64,000 nt of DNA from Hydnum rufescens UP504 (lineage: Eukaryota > Basidiomycota > Agaricomycetes > Cantharellales > Hydnaceae). Shown here piece after piece: positions 46,801 through 58,140 of this stretch. The notes beneath the pieces were generated by a model. It searched no databases. It was given only the letters and a program-made list of their open reading frames with translations, and was not told the DNA's origin. The stretch is taken from assembly GCA_014904985.1 (NCBI GenBank), contig MU129135.1, forward strand, positions 28,105 through 92,104, in the 5' to 3' direction. Numbering within the stretch: position 1 is the first letter of the stretch; every line of letters begins with the position of its first letter. The position numbers and the translations under genes are program-made.

Positions 46801-47046
46801 GCATTGAAACAGGTAAACGGCTTGCCTCAAGAACACTGCTCTTTCCACTTGATTGACTCCCAACTACACATATTTGCGGTAGGTCAATTTGTGCCGCGCT
46901 ACTGCCGACGGCGGTGAAGACATCCTAGTCAATCAAAAAGCACCCCATTAGCCACCCCGCAGACCTGAAGCAGAGACGAGATATACTTGTAGCTTATTAA
47001 TAATCGAGACAACCTCCAGACCGAGTCCAGCAGAGGGGGCCGCCAT
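43881..47046 (-). CDS. VPS1: Dynamin-like GTPase, Vps1 type
   Basis: Vps1 is a dynamin-family GTPase acting in vacuolar protein sorting, endosomal and peroxisomal membrane scission. The start at 47046 gives [20 protein letters not shown], joined to [19 protein letters not shown] and the P-loop [14 protein letters not shown]. Then come [20 protein letters not shown] sequence, [17 protein letters not shown], the G3 motif [14 protein letters not shown], and [31 protein letters not shown] holds G4, followed by [12 protein letters not shown]. The stalk continues through [20 protein letters not shown]. The short variable insert [19 protein letters not shown] is Vps1-like rather than PH-domain dynamin. 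The GTPase effector domain reads [20 protein letters not shown] and [20 protein letters not shown], ending at 43881. Many short introns; I saw no clear break. Confidence 0.92.
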
Positions 47047-47143
47047 GTTCCAAATTTAACAGCCTCGCGACTTACGGAGTTAGCCGTGACGCATTGGTCA
47101 CGTGAATTCATTTGGTCTCCCCAAAAGACCATCGAGTTCAAAA
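47047..47143. promoter_or_regulatory. Shared divergent promoter, Vps1 / Pdx1
   Basis: 97 bp separate the start codons of the two divergent genes. Both starts are supported by conserved N-terminal coding or a mitochondrial presequence. No TATA box was seen. Confidence 0.55.
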
Positions 47144-48350
47144 ATGTTCAGCAACCATGTATCCACTGCATATCGACTGATATCTAAGAGAGGTGGGCGA
47201 CGATTTGGAACATCTTGGACAAACATTATTGAGGATTTCCCTAGCACTTCATAATTCTCGTGCTCAAAATGCTATTTCTCCCTTCACAATGCCTGCCATG
47301 AGCCCCACTATGACAGAAGGTGGAATCTCCCGCTGGAGGAAGAAAGAGGGTGAATCCTTTTCCTCGGGTGATGTCCTGCTAGAAATCGTCAGTTTACATA
47401 TTCCATTGTCCCACACTACTTATGAGTATGGTCCCGAATCTAGGAAACTGACAAGGCCACGATGGACGTCGAGGCCCAAGATGATGGTCTTGTAGGAAAG
47501 ATACTGGTAAGCCTAGGCATCGTCGTCCTCGCACATCAAGAACCACTCATGGGCGCTCCTTCTAGTCACCAGACGGATCGAAGAATATCCCTGTCGGAAA
47601 ACTGATAGCTCTACTTGCAGAAGAAGGGGACGATATTTCCAATCTAGTAGCCCCAGCAGAAGGATGCGGCCCAGCATTAGCACCCACCAATGGACCTCCA
47701 TCACGTCAACCCCACTCCCCTTCCTCCACTACATCATTATCACCGACCAATCTATCTGTGTCGAACTCCCGTCCTTCTACTGGACCTTCCCACACTCGAC
47801 CGCTCTTCCCCTCAGTCCTCCGTCTTCTACAAGAAAATGCCCTGGATAAACTGGTCCTCAAAGGCACTGGGGTGCGTGGTATGCTCAGAAAGGGTGACGT
47901 GCTTGCCCATATTGGAAAAGCATCCTCGCCCTGGGGAACTGCCGAAGATCCCAAGACCGAACCCTCTATCCACTCCCCCGCCCCTGGGGCTCTAAAGGCT
48001 GCGCTAGTCGCGAAGACTACGGAAAAGGTAAATTGTTGGCGCTTCTTGCCTGCAAGGATTATTGCTGACATAACACGACTAGGTCTTGGATGCCGACTCA
48101 GTTCGTCGTATGATTGTCGCTGAGTTGGTCGGAGCCAGCTCCCCGCCCCTGGGGAACAGGCCGAAAGGTGTGCCTCTACGACGCTTTTGCTTTGGTTGCG
48201 CTTATTCTTTATTTCATTTCAGATCTGTCGTTCTATGATATTTTGAGTGACTACAATCCTTCATTTAAGACTACTTCGAGCCCTCCTTCGAAGCCATTGT
48301 TTGCGACGAAATCTCGTTCGGCGGGATCATATTTTGATGGCTTAATATAA
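47144..48350 (+). CDS. PDX1: Pyruvate dehydrogenase complex component X (E3-binding protein)
   Basis: Pdx1 anchors dihydrolipoamide dehydrogenase (E3) to the E2 core of mitochondrial pyruvate dehydrogenase. The start at 47144 gives [16 protein letters not shown], an Arg/Lys/Ser-rich presequence. The lipoyl domain follows: [33 protein letters not shown] joined to [15 protein letters not shown], with DKA holding the lipoyl lysine. After a Pro/Ser linker comes the peripheral-subunit-binding domain [37 protein letters not shown]. The C-terminal end is short ([15 protein letters not shown] to GSYFDGLI, stop at 48348-48350). The E2 acyltransferase domain with its HxxxDG motif is absent, which distinguishes X from E2. 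Confidence 0.9.
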
Positions 48351-48452
48351 CATAGAGATGACGATACTGGCTACAGCACATCTACGTCTCTCCTGAGCAT
48401 TAGTCATAGACGAGGTATCCAACCTGCAGCGAGGTACTCAAGCATCGTTAAT

Positions 48453-50049
48453 CTATATCATCACCTCTGGGTAAACTCTACGACAAAACGGCGAGTTTGT
48501 TATGGACATGCTATGCGGTTTCCCTGGGGGACGAACAGGAGAGCCACTTACAAGAAAATCGATGTATGCATTCTTCCCCTTGACTTCTGGGAGTTGAAAT
48601 TGAATGCTCAACAAGCCTGTCGAGTCAATGCGCAAAGACGACTTTATGGAAGTGGAAAGGGACCGGACGACGCGGGAAAGAGGTTTGAAGCTGTAGCTAC
48701 AAGATCCGAAGTAAAATTCAGATCGGTCGAGACACGTTATCGGAACAAACCTGAACTGGATCGCTTGTTCGCAATCAAATGTCTCTAGTACATCACTGTC
48801 GCTTGGGTAATCCATCTAGAGTAAGCACATTAGGGACACTTACTGGGACAGAATAGGAAGAGTAGATACGGACATACGTTGTTCCGTACGAGCCCGTACA
48901 CTGGATACGAAAGGCTGGCCTGGCGTCCGAGACAAGAAGGGCGTTCTCGAGGACCATTCTCTTCCGGCCATGTCTTGACTGACGCTGTTCTGAGAGAGGC
49001 GTACAAATGAAAGTTAGTTTATCACATGTTGAGTCTACTTCTGTAAGGGCATCCCGAAGCCAGAAGGACTGAAGCCACAGAAATAAGTAATGGACCCGAG
49101 TTCCGAAACATATATCCAACGGTCCGTACTTTCATGATAATCCGCATTACCCTGTATTGCACCAATCAGGGCACAGAAGATTCGTGATGTGGGGTCCACG
49201 CACGCATCGTTATCCTCGAAAGGTAGGTCGAGATTCTCGGCAGATTCTAATGTTGTAATCTCGACGGTTGTTGTAGGACCCGATGAATCCTCAGCGCTAA
49301 GACGGGCTGATACATTCAACGCCTAGATTCACCCATAAAATTTTAATGCCTGCACTCACAGAATCAATACCAATGGATAACCAGTGTCTTGGTAAGTCAT
49401 CTTCATCATTGTCACCTTTTCTACCCCTTTATTCCAGGATGGCTTGAGGGCACCAGTCCGATTCGGACGATCTTCGTTATCTTCGTTATCGTCACTCTTG
49501 TTGTGCCAGCCACGCTTTCCGCCCTTCTCAGAATGCGCAAGGAAAGCAGAACCACCGCCAGATCCGAAGATATTCAAGCACTCGAGAAGAGTATCAAGGC
49601 CAATTTCAAACGTTGAAGAGGGTACATCAATGCCCTCAGTTTCGTCGGCGAGGTGATTGTATTTGTATTCATCAAAAAGGCCTCGCAAAATATACGCTTT
49701 GGCTGTGTGATTCCTATTATTCCGGACTTCTACACTTGCATATTAAGGGTGCACTAACCGAGCGAAGTCCGCATCTCTTGCACCGTGAGGGCTAGGCCAG
49801 CCTCAGATATCGTCATGGTCACCCGCTTATCCAGTACAGAACATATTTAGAGTTCATTATGAACAAGGATAAAACGCGTGAGCACACATTGCTTAGCATA
49901 ATACCTCTGAGAATCGATGCGAATGATCGAACATCCCCCAAGGATGCCGTGAAAATCTATATAAAGCATCATAAGCACTGCTTAAATCATTTTACTTTGT
50001 TACGAACAGGGTCTGCAGTAGCCGATGTTTGGGATTCGGACGAGGTCAT
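48453..50049 (-). CDS. Rad1-like 9-1-1 checkpoint clamp subunit
   Basis: Rad1 (Rec1/Rad17 in yeasts) forms the PCNA-like 9-1-1 clamp that signals DNA damage. The start at 50049 gives MTSSESQTSATADPVRNK, then after an intron FTASLGDVRSFASILRG and, after another, VTMTISEAGLALTVQEMRTS, the conserved opening of the family. Later exons read FEIGLDTLLECLNIFGS, VTMMKMTYQDTGYPLVLIL, AEDSSGPTTTVEITTLE, SFWLRDALTEVDSTCDKLTF, VSDARPAFRIQCTGSYGTT and, near the end, SYSFKPLSRVVRSLSTSIKS with LRIDSTGLLSIQFQLPEVKG. An intron begins at 48551, so the last few residues and the exact stop are uncertain. It converges with Pdx1. Confidence 0.88.
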
Positions 50050-50685
50050 TGAATGAGCAAAGCGTTTTGGGGGACTTGGGTGCTACCGCAAGCACGTGAG
50101 GCGCGGAAACCTAAATTGCTATTGTAAGCCGCAATTTGTTGGTTCTGAACTTCTGATGCTACAGACACCTGACGGAGGTGGCCATGTAGATCCCAGCATA
50201 TTTTTTGGATCATATTTGATCCATCTGCCCAGATCACACACACATTGTTCTCACGGCTTCCTTTTTTGGTAGGCTGAACACAGCCACTGCATTGAAATCA
50301 TCCTTTCCCGCTGTTTCCAGGAGTCAACAATGCATTATTTCAACCCACCTCAATGCTTTAATACGAGATTATAAATATCACATTCTCCAAAAGGTTCCCG
50401 ACAGATATTCTTTTTCGGTCCTCATTGTACCTAAACTGAGATTTTCAGAGCTGTAACACAAATCCAGGATAGATTTAAGAGAATATGCTGTTAAAGTTGT
50501 TTAGAGGCCATGCATAACTGTCAAATCCTGGAAGACTTTATTTAAGTATGTTGATTAACAGGCTAGAAATCGTGCGCCGCATTTTCGTTCGGTGGCGTGC
50601 TCTCGCAGCTTCGACCGGCAAACGCCGGCGCACTAGGTAGTACATCTTGTTGGCTGGTGCACCTTCCCACTGTATCTAGTATATC
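50050..50685. other. Divergent intergenic region, Rad1 / MDR oxidoreductase
   Basis: About 636 bp with no coding signal. Both promoters must lie here. AT-rich around 50340-50560. Confidence 0.4.
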
Positions 50686-52128
50686 ATGGATTCTCCCCCC
50701 AGCGTCCAGAAGGCATGGTAAGCATCCATGCTTCCCTCTTATATCGGTTGATAAGAATATTGTGGCCAGGATCGTTAAGCGACGTGGACACCCTCGAGAT
50801 GCTCTAGCTCTCGAAACCATACCAATACCAGCTCTGGAGCCAGGGTTTGGTCAGTATCCAAGTGCTTGTTCTTTTGATAGAGCTGTCTATCAACCTTTCC
50901 TACAGTTCTTGTGAAGATTGAGGCGGCGGCGCTGAATCCGGCGTGAGCTTCACCACTCCGACATAAAGATTTGACTGGGGACCCACTCGTCTCATAAATT
51001 ATAGTGGTTACAAGATGATGGAACTTATTCCTAACATCCTCGTCCAGCGTCCTCACGTTGCCGAGTTTGATTTTACGGGGACTATCGCTGACCGCAATGG
51101 CACCCATTTCAATAACGGCGACAAGGTCTTCGGTATGATTTGGTCCGAAAAGAAACGTCAGGGGTCACTAGCCGAGTATGCGATGGCCAAGGTCGAAGCG
51201 GTGGCTCTGCGTCCGGATAATCTCAGTCTCGAGCAGGCCGCAGGTCTTGCGCTTGTTGGGCAAACAGTCTGGCAGGCGCTGTTTGACGTTGCTCAGGTGG
51301 AAGCTGGACAGAGTGTATTTGTGAACGGAGGTTCGTCTCGATGTCCGTTGGCCTAGGGGTCCGTTGTCTTCACAATTCCTTTTCTGTGGAGGACAGGAAG
51401 CTCCTCCGTGGGTCTGGTAGCAATCCAGCTTTTGAAAGCAAAGAACTGCATCGTCGGAACCAGCTGTTCCCTGAAGAATTTCGATCTCGTGAAACGATTG
51501 GGCGCCGATCATGTGCGTATCCATCCCGTCAAAGGCACTATTCTGTGGCGAATCCTGAAGTTTTTCGTTTCAAGGTTTTTGATTACAAGGCTAAACCCCT
51601 CGAAGAACAGCTCTCTGATAATCCCCCTTCTCCGAAGTACCACGTGTTCTTGGATGCTGTGGGCGGCAATAATGCTCTGTATACGCACTCGGAAGCCTTC
51701 CTGGCTCCTAAGGGGGTCTACATCTACCTTGGAGGAGGACTGCGGAATGTCTCGGATATTTTCAAGGAAATTGTAGGCGCTTTCAAGGGATTCATACTCC
51801 CAACATGGCTCGGTGGAACAAACAGAGCTTATAAGTAAGCTGAAAATTCTCGGGTCTTGGGGCATATGTACTGATGATTGTCCATGTAAATTATAAGGTT
51901 TGTGCAAGTCAAATCTTCCCAGGGCTCGCTTCAACACCTGTGTGAATATGTGAAACAAGGTGCGTGCTCTACCTTGGAGTTCAGGTTATCGTCGCACGTC
52001 TTATGGTTCTCTAAGGCAAATTGACCCCACCGGTGGATTCGGTGTTTGCGTTCAAGGATGCTCTCGAAGCTTACGATCGTATCCTCTCTGGACGTGCGAC
52101 TGGAAAGGTCGTCGTGACTATTCCATAG
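50686..52128 (+). CDS. MDR-family zinc-independent quinone oxidoreductase
   Basis: NADPH-dependent reductase of the medium-chain dehydrogenase family. The start at 50686 gives MDSPPSVQKAW, joined over intron 50718-50769 to IVKRRGHPRDALALETIPIP. The GroES-like domain continues with VAEFDFTGTIADRNGTHFNN and GDKVFGMIWSEKKRQGSLAE, then LEQAAGLALVGQTVWQALFD. The Rossmann motif SSSVGLVAIQLLKAKNC is formed across an intron, followed by VKRLGADHV, FDYKAKPLEEQ, VFLDAVGGNNALYTHSEAFL and YIYLGGGLRNVSDIF. The last exon ends EAYDRILSGRATGKVVVTIP with TAG at 52126-52128. No structural-zinc cysteine cluster is seen. Introns join well, so it is probably intact. Confidence 0.88.
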
Positions 52129-52423
52129 CAATGCCTTGTAGCCTCCCTCTCATTTCTAGGTATACCGGGTGGCATGTTTCTTTTTTGTTGAAATTCTGTG
52201 CTCTGAGATCAATTTCCAGTTGTCCGTTTGTTTTGGGATTTTTTGTGGAGTCATTCCCAATGTCAGGCTTCAGAATGCACACTCTGAGCTCATCACTAGC
52301 AGTTCCCAGGTCAGGGGTTTAAGTCCAATTCAGAGAGGAGCAGATGACACAGATTGCCATGTGAGGGCTTCGGCGCCCCATTTGGACCAGTCACGTGCCG
52401 GTCGATTCCCCAACCCGAAGATT

Positions 52424-53101
52424 ATGTATCGAACAGTGCTCTGTCTGTTCACGCTCTTTCTCTCTATTGTTGTTATCTTCAAAACGACCACTCTCATGTG
52501 CCGCCCTTCGTCCATCCCGACCTCTCAATATCACCATGATTTGTCCCGCGTGAAATCCACAACAATCCTTGGAGCGTACGCAACAATTCGCGATGAGCTG
52601 GACTTGGGCCGCATGTCGGGCGCTATCTCCCCCCTCTCCTCCCCCTCTCGAAATTTCCCCTTACGGCCACCCTCCTCGCCTAAAGAAAGGCTAGAAATTG
52701 CAAATATGGTGAACTTCGAGAATGAGCACCGCATCGAGGCGCGGGGTGGTATAATCCGCGGAAAGCACTCCCGCGATATCAGCATCGGCGCAGAAGTTCC
52801 CTATCGTTCGGATTTTGGGCCGAACTCAGAAGCTGCGAATGAGGGCCCGCTACCAGTACTTCATTTTGCTATCGATTCTCTTGCTGAACCAAGGGCACTT
52901 CTTGATGGTGTCGTTCGCGCGTACAAATGGGCCATACGTGCAGACGAAGAGAGGGCCATGGTTTATAGGAATTGTAACAAGGGGCTGAAAGAAAGAGATC
53001 GCCACCGGGGGAGCACCGCGAGGCGATTCTGTCTCCCCAGTCCCATCGAAGCCAGAAGAAGTGTGGCGGGACGAGGGATGGCACGTCGTCTGAATGCATG
53101 A
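52424..53101 (+). CDS. Unknown protein with N-terminal signal anchor
   Basis: A continuous frame of 225 codons from MYRTVLCLFTLFLSIVVIF, a strong signal peptide or type II membrane anchor, followed by a Ser/Pro-rich stretch and FAIDSLAEPRALLDGVVRAY, KWAIRADEERAMVYRN. The last 60 residues are Arg-rich and look non-coding, so the true end may be at an intron after about 52950. I do not recognise the family; a Golgi glycosidase or transferase is possible from the topology alone. The frame is open further upstream (to 52169), but that part does not look coding. Confidence 0.45.
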   Translation: MYRTVLCLFTLFLSIVVIFKTTTLMCRPSSIPTSQYHHDLSRVKSTTILGAYATIRDELDLGRMSGAISPLSSPSRNFPLRPPSSPKERLEIANMVNFENEHRIEARGGIIRGKHSRDISIGAEVPYRSDFGPNSEAANEGPLPVLHFAIDSLAEPRALLDGVVRAYKWAIRADEERAMVYRNCNKGLKERDRHRGSTARRFCLPSPIEARRSVAGRGMARRLNA

Positions 53102-53668
53102 TTTTCAGCGATGGTGCGCTGGTTTATGGTATGTAACGTTGTGGACCCCGATGTCTTGTTCAAATTGATGCTCTTTTCGCCATCGTCTTTGCAGATCTCC
53201 GTGTTTCCCACTATCTCCTTCCCTGGTTTCATTCTTTCCTTTCAAACTGTATTCACACCTCGACAAACCAGACCCTATTCTCGATCTCCTCAAATTCCAT
53301 CGTCCACGAAATACACTTAATAACTTACCAATTTGTCATGCGCCTTTCCAATGCACAACCTGTCCGTCCACTCAACCCACTGTAGTACTGTATCCCTTTT
53401 CCGATTCACTTTAGCGTCGTCGTGTTACCATAGTCTCGAAATTTGTAATTTTTCTGCGCACGAATGTCTTGGCATTAATATTCTCGACCAGGATCAATAT
53501 TTGCGTTGGTGTTCTGCTCCAAACGGGATCGTCTAGAAACTTGTACATCAAACCGTGTCTATTGTCTGAGGAATAGATGTTAAAATTTCAGAGACGCCAG
53601 GATGTGAAGTGAAGAGGAAAAGAGCGCCTTGACGTGCTACTAAAGAGGGCAAATGTGCGACGAGCTTA
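53102..53668. other. Unassigned spacer
   Basis: No convincing coding signal. Short plus-strand frames (53111-53320, 53333-53536) have no motifs. Confidence 0.3.
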
Positions 53669-54478
53669 TCAGGTTAACTTCAGGACTTTGCCAAAATTGG
53701 CGACGACCATTTTCCTTAGATCTTTCGTTACGCCTTCGTATATTCTTGCATGTTCGTCCGCGTTCATCTCCTGGGTAAGAAACAAATAGGTAGGAAAACC
53801 AGAGGGTGAATTATCAGCAATGAAATCGGTAATTTGGGGTACTCGGCTTAAGAATGACGCCCCAGAACGCAGCACCAGTCTAAGATTGAGAATTGGCATC
53901 GACAGAAAACAGTGAACCGAGCCGTACGATAAGACTAACATCTATATTTCTTGCTGTCCAGGGACTAGCACACCCCCATAGCACGGTGACAAGAGTATCA
54001 CGCACCCCAACTTAGCGTGCTCAAAAGCGACGAGGTAGAGATCTTTCAAAGAATCGTCCCAGTTCGCCTTGGTGATTCAGCACGAAGCCGATCCCCCATC
54101 TCCGAGAGTGCGAGGGCCAGCTTAGGAACGGTATCAATCCTATACCGGTTCAATCTTAGGTCGTCAAGATGATGACCAGAATAGGAGAACGCAGGTCCAC
54201 TCATGCAAAGCGCACCGGTGAGGTGCAAATCAGTATAACTCCCAAGGAGCCAAGGACGCACAAATCTTTCCGATTTCCCGCCACTGGAGGACCGCCCTGG
54301 CCTGGTCAACAGTTCTAGGTTCCCTGAAAGTGCAAATGTCTAAATATGCTCCGAACGATGGGATAACACTGAAGCACATTCTTTTAAGTTCACCAGAAGC
54401 TTCGGCCCCAGAGGCTCCGTTGTGCGGTTTTGAGGCGGGTTCGCTCATCATGTGACTCCCCAGTGCGTTGCTTGCCAT
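53669..54478 (-). CDS. Unrecognised protein, possibly LRR/F-box type
   Basis: Minus-strand frames that may form one spliced gene: MASNALGSHMMSEPASKPHN to FGAYLDICTFREPRTV (54478-54330), WLLGSYTDLHLTGALCMSGP, AFSYSGHHLDDLRLNRYRI and VPKLALALSEMGDRLRAESP (54309-54046), then LPILNLRLVLRSGASFLSRV and IYEGVTKDLRKMVVANFG (53941-53669). The leucine spacing in the middle resembles the LRR-like tails of basidiomycete F-box proteins, but no F-box is seen. Low certainty. Confidence 0.35.
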
Positions 54479-54547
54479 GTCATTCCTTATAGGAGGGGTT
54501 CAGTGTGGCTGAGAAATATCGCTGTAAACTGTGGTCTCTGAGCATCT

Positions 54548-54739
54548 GTGCATCCTCCGCTGCCACAGTGGTTTCAGGGGATCATAGATAATCGTCCACA
54601 TTATGAAGATGTGGGCGACCTCATGGATATGAATGATATCTGCAATGGTATGCTTCTGGTCCAAACTTTACATACCGCGTTTGATACATGCGGGGGTAGT
54701 GATACTCAAGGTGCGCCGCATTTGCGATTGCTTGATTAA
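54548..54739 (+). pseudogene. HNH-endonuclease domain fragment
   Basis: 63 codons reading QWFQGIIDNRPHYEDVGDL, then MDMNDICNGMLLVQTLHTAF. The N-G-M-L-L...H pattern is the second half of the same basidiomycete HNH domain as at 33874-34915. The first half with the HxIPH motif is not visible upstream, and the frame ends shortly after. Probably a remnant. Confidence 0.5.
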
Positions 54740-57400
54740 ATCGTCTCACTCCTCTCCGCACTGATATTACAGATGCCCCCCCCCCCTCGTGCAGATCGAT
54801 TTGTCAAGCTGGATACACCGCTCACATACCTGCAGTCTTGCGAACATTTTTTCCTGCGCCAACTCATAGCAGTAGGGATGAAAGTGTCTAAAGTGAAGCG
54901 CCGTAGTATTGACAAAGTTACATGCCTCGACGGAACGCGGATCAACACGGCACGCTTCATCTTCGATTGTCCTTGTGTCAATATAGGGCTCTCGAGACTC
55001 ACATTCTCACGGAGAACAAACAAATATTTCCTGCCGAATGACTCGTCGCGATCTTCTTGGATCCCCTGGTGAGTCTGATCAGTATGCTACTCTGACTGGT
55101 GCTATCGCGCCAATGCCAGGCCAAACTCTCATCTGGGCTTTGGAATTCTTGGAGTCCCTGTGTATGAAGTGGGCCGACAGTCTTGCGCCAGCGCAGGGTC
55201 GGATTCACTTCTCCAAAGATGTCGACTGGGACCCTACCCACTTTCTGTCGGTATCGACCCTACTGCGAAGGAATCCATCAAGAGAGATTCAGTAGACCTC
55301 CTCTCACCATTCTTATCAATGGTTAGGCTCTTGTCTCCTTGCTTAGCCCGTTTTCCACCCAATTGTTCGATCTTCGCGATGCATTACCCCGCTCCAGTCT
55401 CCGCTGGCCCACCGGATCCTCAGGTACTGCTAGCTTTCCCCGTGGGTAATCCCCTAATTACTCAGCATCGCTCGATATCGATACAGGGACATCCAGCACC
55501 ACTTGTCCACAGAGAAGCATGGCGTCGATTCCTAGAAGTCCCGTCTGCGATATAACTCCAGTGACGAGGATAAAAGCGTCGTTCTGGTTATTCAAAACAG
55601 GATTGAGGAAAAAATATTCATAATCGTGAGTGACTCTGGAATTGCAATGATTGAATGTGCTGCTACGTCTTCCCTGGCACTGTAGTTTGTCAAACGATAC
55701 GAACAGCTTCCTGTGAACCTCGAAACACTTCAAAATGGCCCCCTCCCTTCACCCTCGGTTTGATCAATATGCATTTGGAATTGATATTGATGTCCGAAGG
55801 TTATCCACGTCTTTCCTGGGCACCACGGGCGCTGATACTGAGAACCACTTGTAGGATGGCTGTCGGATCATTCAGTTCTCAAAACCTTCGCCTAAGTCCG
55901 ATATCTGTATGGCACTCTTAAGAATCCCCGAGTCCCAGGCAATGCTATACGATAATTGTCTCAGGCTTCATTTCCAGCTTTGTATTCGCATGTACCTTGC
56001 CTCACTACCTGCTGGGACCCTGATGCCTTCCATCCCAGAGCTGAATGCTCTACAAGATGCGGTAGGGCGATGAGCCCCTTCCCGAGTTGACTGATCCTGT
56101 GTGGGATTCACCTCTCAGACGAGAAGGCCTCTGGTCAATTATCGCTCGGGGAGTCCCACCCGTTATTCACTATCGAGTATGTATTTAATCCAACCTCCTG
56201 GCCATACAAGTTTCTACCTAGCACAAGACAAAGGATACCGTCGCGCTGGTTGATGGACAGCCCAATCCCAATACGCCGAGACCTATTGATTTTCAGCCAG
56301 TTTTTGGCTGTCCCTTCGGCTGGGCACTCTGACTCTGTTTGCTTCTATATCAATACAACATATTTTTGAAAGCTTAATGCGAACGAGAGCTTTGGAGACA
56401 CTGACATTTTTGATGTTTAGCTCTTTATACCCTTTACCATCGCACTATATCACACCAATACGAACTCGATCCAATCCGCCAATCAGTGGTTCGTGGATGA
56501 GTTTTACGTCAACGATGTCTCTTGTGTCGGAAGGTGACTGCGAATGCAATTTTCAGATGTGTGCGCGGGGTGGTTCTCGACTACTAAGGGCAATCCCTCC
56601 TCTCGGAATTGGTATGCGCGCTCGGTACTCAGCCGTTGGCGATAGGGTTTGGCCAGCGTTACTCGGGAACAGGTGCCGTCCCGGGGGGATCGACTGTGTT
56701 AATTTGGACGCTAGGAATCGTGCTCTAGGGCTTCGAAACTCCTTTTATCCCTTCCTACCCACTCGTGTTGGTCCACTGTCGTGATTCCTGCCTTCTTGGG
56801 TGCGGGACCCGTCACACCTCGTTGAACCGTAAGACGATTGTTTCTGGAGGGACGGATCGTGCTCTGTTCCCGCTGCAACCAGAATTGGCGGTCTCGAAGG
56901 CAAGACGTTTGCAAGTTGGGGAACAAAGGCTCGTAGCGAACAATCTGTGTGGTGGCGCCTGGGGAATCTCCAGATGTGTTGAATAAGGAGATTGTTCCAT
57001 ACGTCTTCATGAGGAGGGAAACGTTGTCGAAACAGGTACATGCTCGGTGATTCCTCGATGGCTTCGGTCTCTGCTGTAGTGGTTGGGCAAACAATTAAAT
57101 ATAAAAGAGACATACAATGAGCCCACTCGAATTCCAAATCCACTGGACTATGTGAGGTGTTGCCAGAAATGCCCAATGGATAATGGTCAACAGAATCCAT
57201 AATGGTAGTGCTCACACAGCCTATACATGGTACAAATACATAGATACTGTTCAAGTCTGGAGTGGATCCAACCAAGACAGTCTGAGAAATCACTGTGATG
57301 GCGGCAAAATGGACTAACAGACACCCACATTTGACAAAAAGATATCTCTGATAGCCAACAATCCAAATTGAACATTCCCTCTAAACATGCCTGTTTTCGG
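54740..57400 (+). other. Coding relics, unrecognised
   Basis: Several plus-strand pieces look partly coding but shift frame and carry stops: DAPPPPRADRFVKLDTPLTY with LTYLQSCEHFFLRQLIAVGM (54773-54900), YPLSVGIDPTAKESIKRD (about 55245), FIIVSDSGIAMIECAATSSL (about 55615), KDTVALVDGQPNPNTPRPID and FQPVFGCPFGWAL (about 56230-56330), and NQWFVDEFYVNDVSCVGR (about 56482-56535). No family could be named. The frames do not chain into one gene by consensus introns, so this may be one or more decayed genes. Confidence 0.35.
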
Positions 57401-57409
57401 AGAAAACCG

Positions 57410-58140
57410 GACTATGGTTGCCACGGTCAGGTTTTGGTCAGGTTTTGCCCAATTTGGGCAAAACCTAAACCTGACCAGGTTCCAAAATCACCCATGAGGG
57501 CAAAACCTGAACCTGACCTGAGGTTTGGTTCCATTCAGGTCAGGTTCAGGTTTAAACCTGGTTTAAACCTGAAACCTGAGGTATGGGGGAAGCCAACATT
57601 TTCAGGGGGTACTACAGAATATATAGACCCTCTGCTCAAGTCTCTGCCTCTGCCACTCCCTTTACATCCTGCTTTAGATCCACATCTCCTTCCTAGCCCC
57701 CTTTCACTTCAATTTATTGCTCACACATCTTCTGGAGATGGTATTTAGTCACTACATTCTGTCATGTGACTTGTGACCTACACCAATTACCTCATTTGAT
57801 TGCTGAGTCATGTGACTTCTGACTCCAGAACTATAGTCACATGTGTAAATTGCCAGATTTGGTGGCAGAATAATGGTCAATTTACATGGAATGGAACCTA
57901 CACCCTACCTTTCAGGTTCAGGTTTAAACCTGGTTTCAGACTGGTTTTTGGATTCAGGGCAAGGGCAAAACCTGAACCTGACCTGAAGAAAATGAAATGA
58001 AACCTGACCCTAATGGAACCTGACCTGGGTCAGGTTCAGGTTTAAACTCAGGTTCCACAGGTTTAAACCTGAACTGCAGCATCCATAAACTGGACGCTGT
58101 TGGAGGGATAAAATCCCACTATGTACATACCTCATCTGGG
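57410..58140. repeat. CAGGTT/AACCTG-rich repeat block, copy 2
   Basis: Two dense segments (about 57410-57590 and 57910-58080) of imperfect CAGGTTCAGGTTTAAACCTG-type repeats. TATGGTTGCCACGGTCAGG at the left and the TCCCTCCAACAG-type sequence at the right (minus strand, about 58100) match 38640-38680 and 38850-38885 in inverted orientation. So this is a second, inverted copy of the element end found in the 38-kb island. Confidence 0.75.

Noticed and set aside
52306..52330. tRNA T-arm-like sequence GGGGTTTAAGTCC
   Set aside because: No matching stems, anticodon arm or A box nearby.
52424..53101. GH47 alpha-mannosidase
   Set aside because: A membrane anchor and one helix (VVRAYKWAIRADEE) are loosely similar, but none of the family's catalytic motifs is visible.
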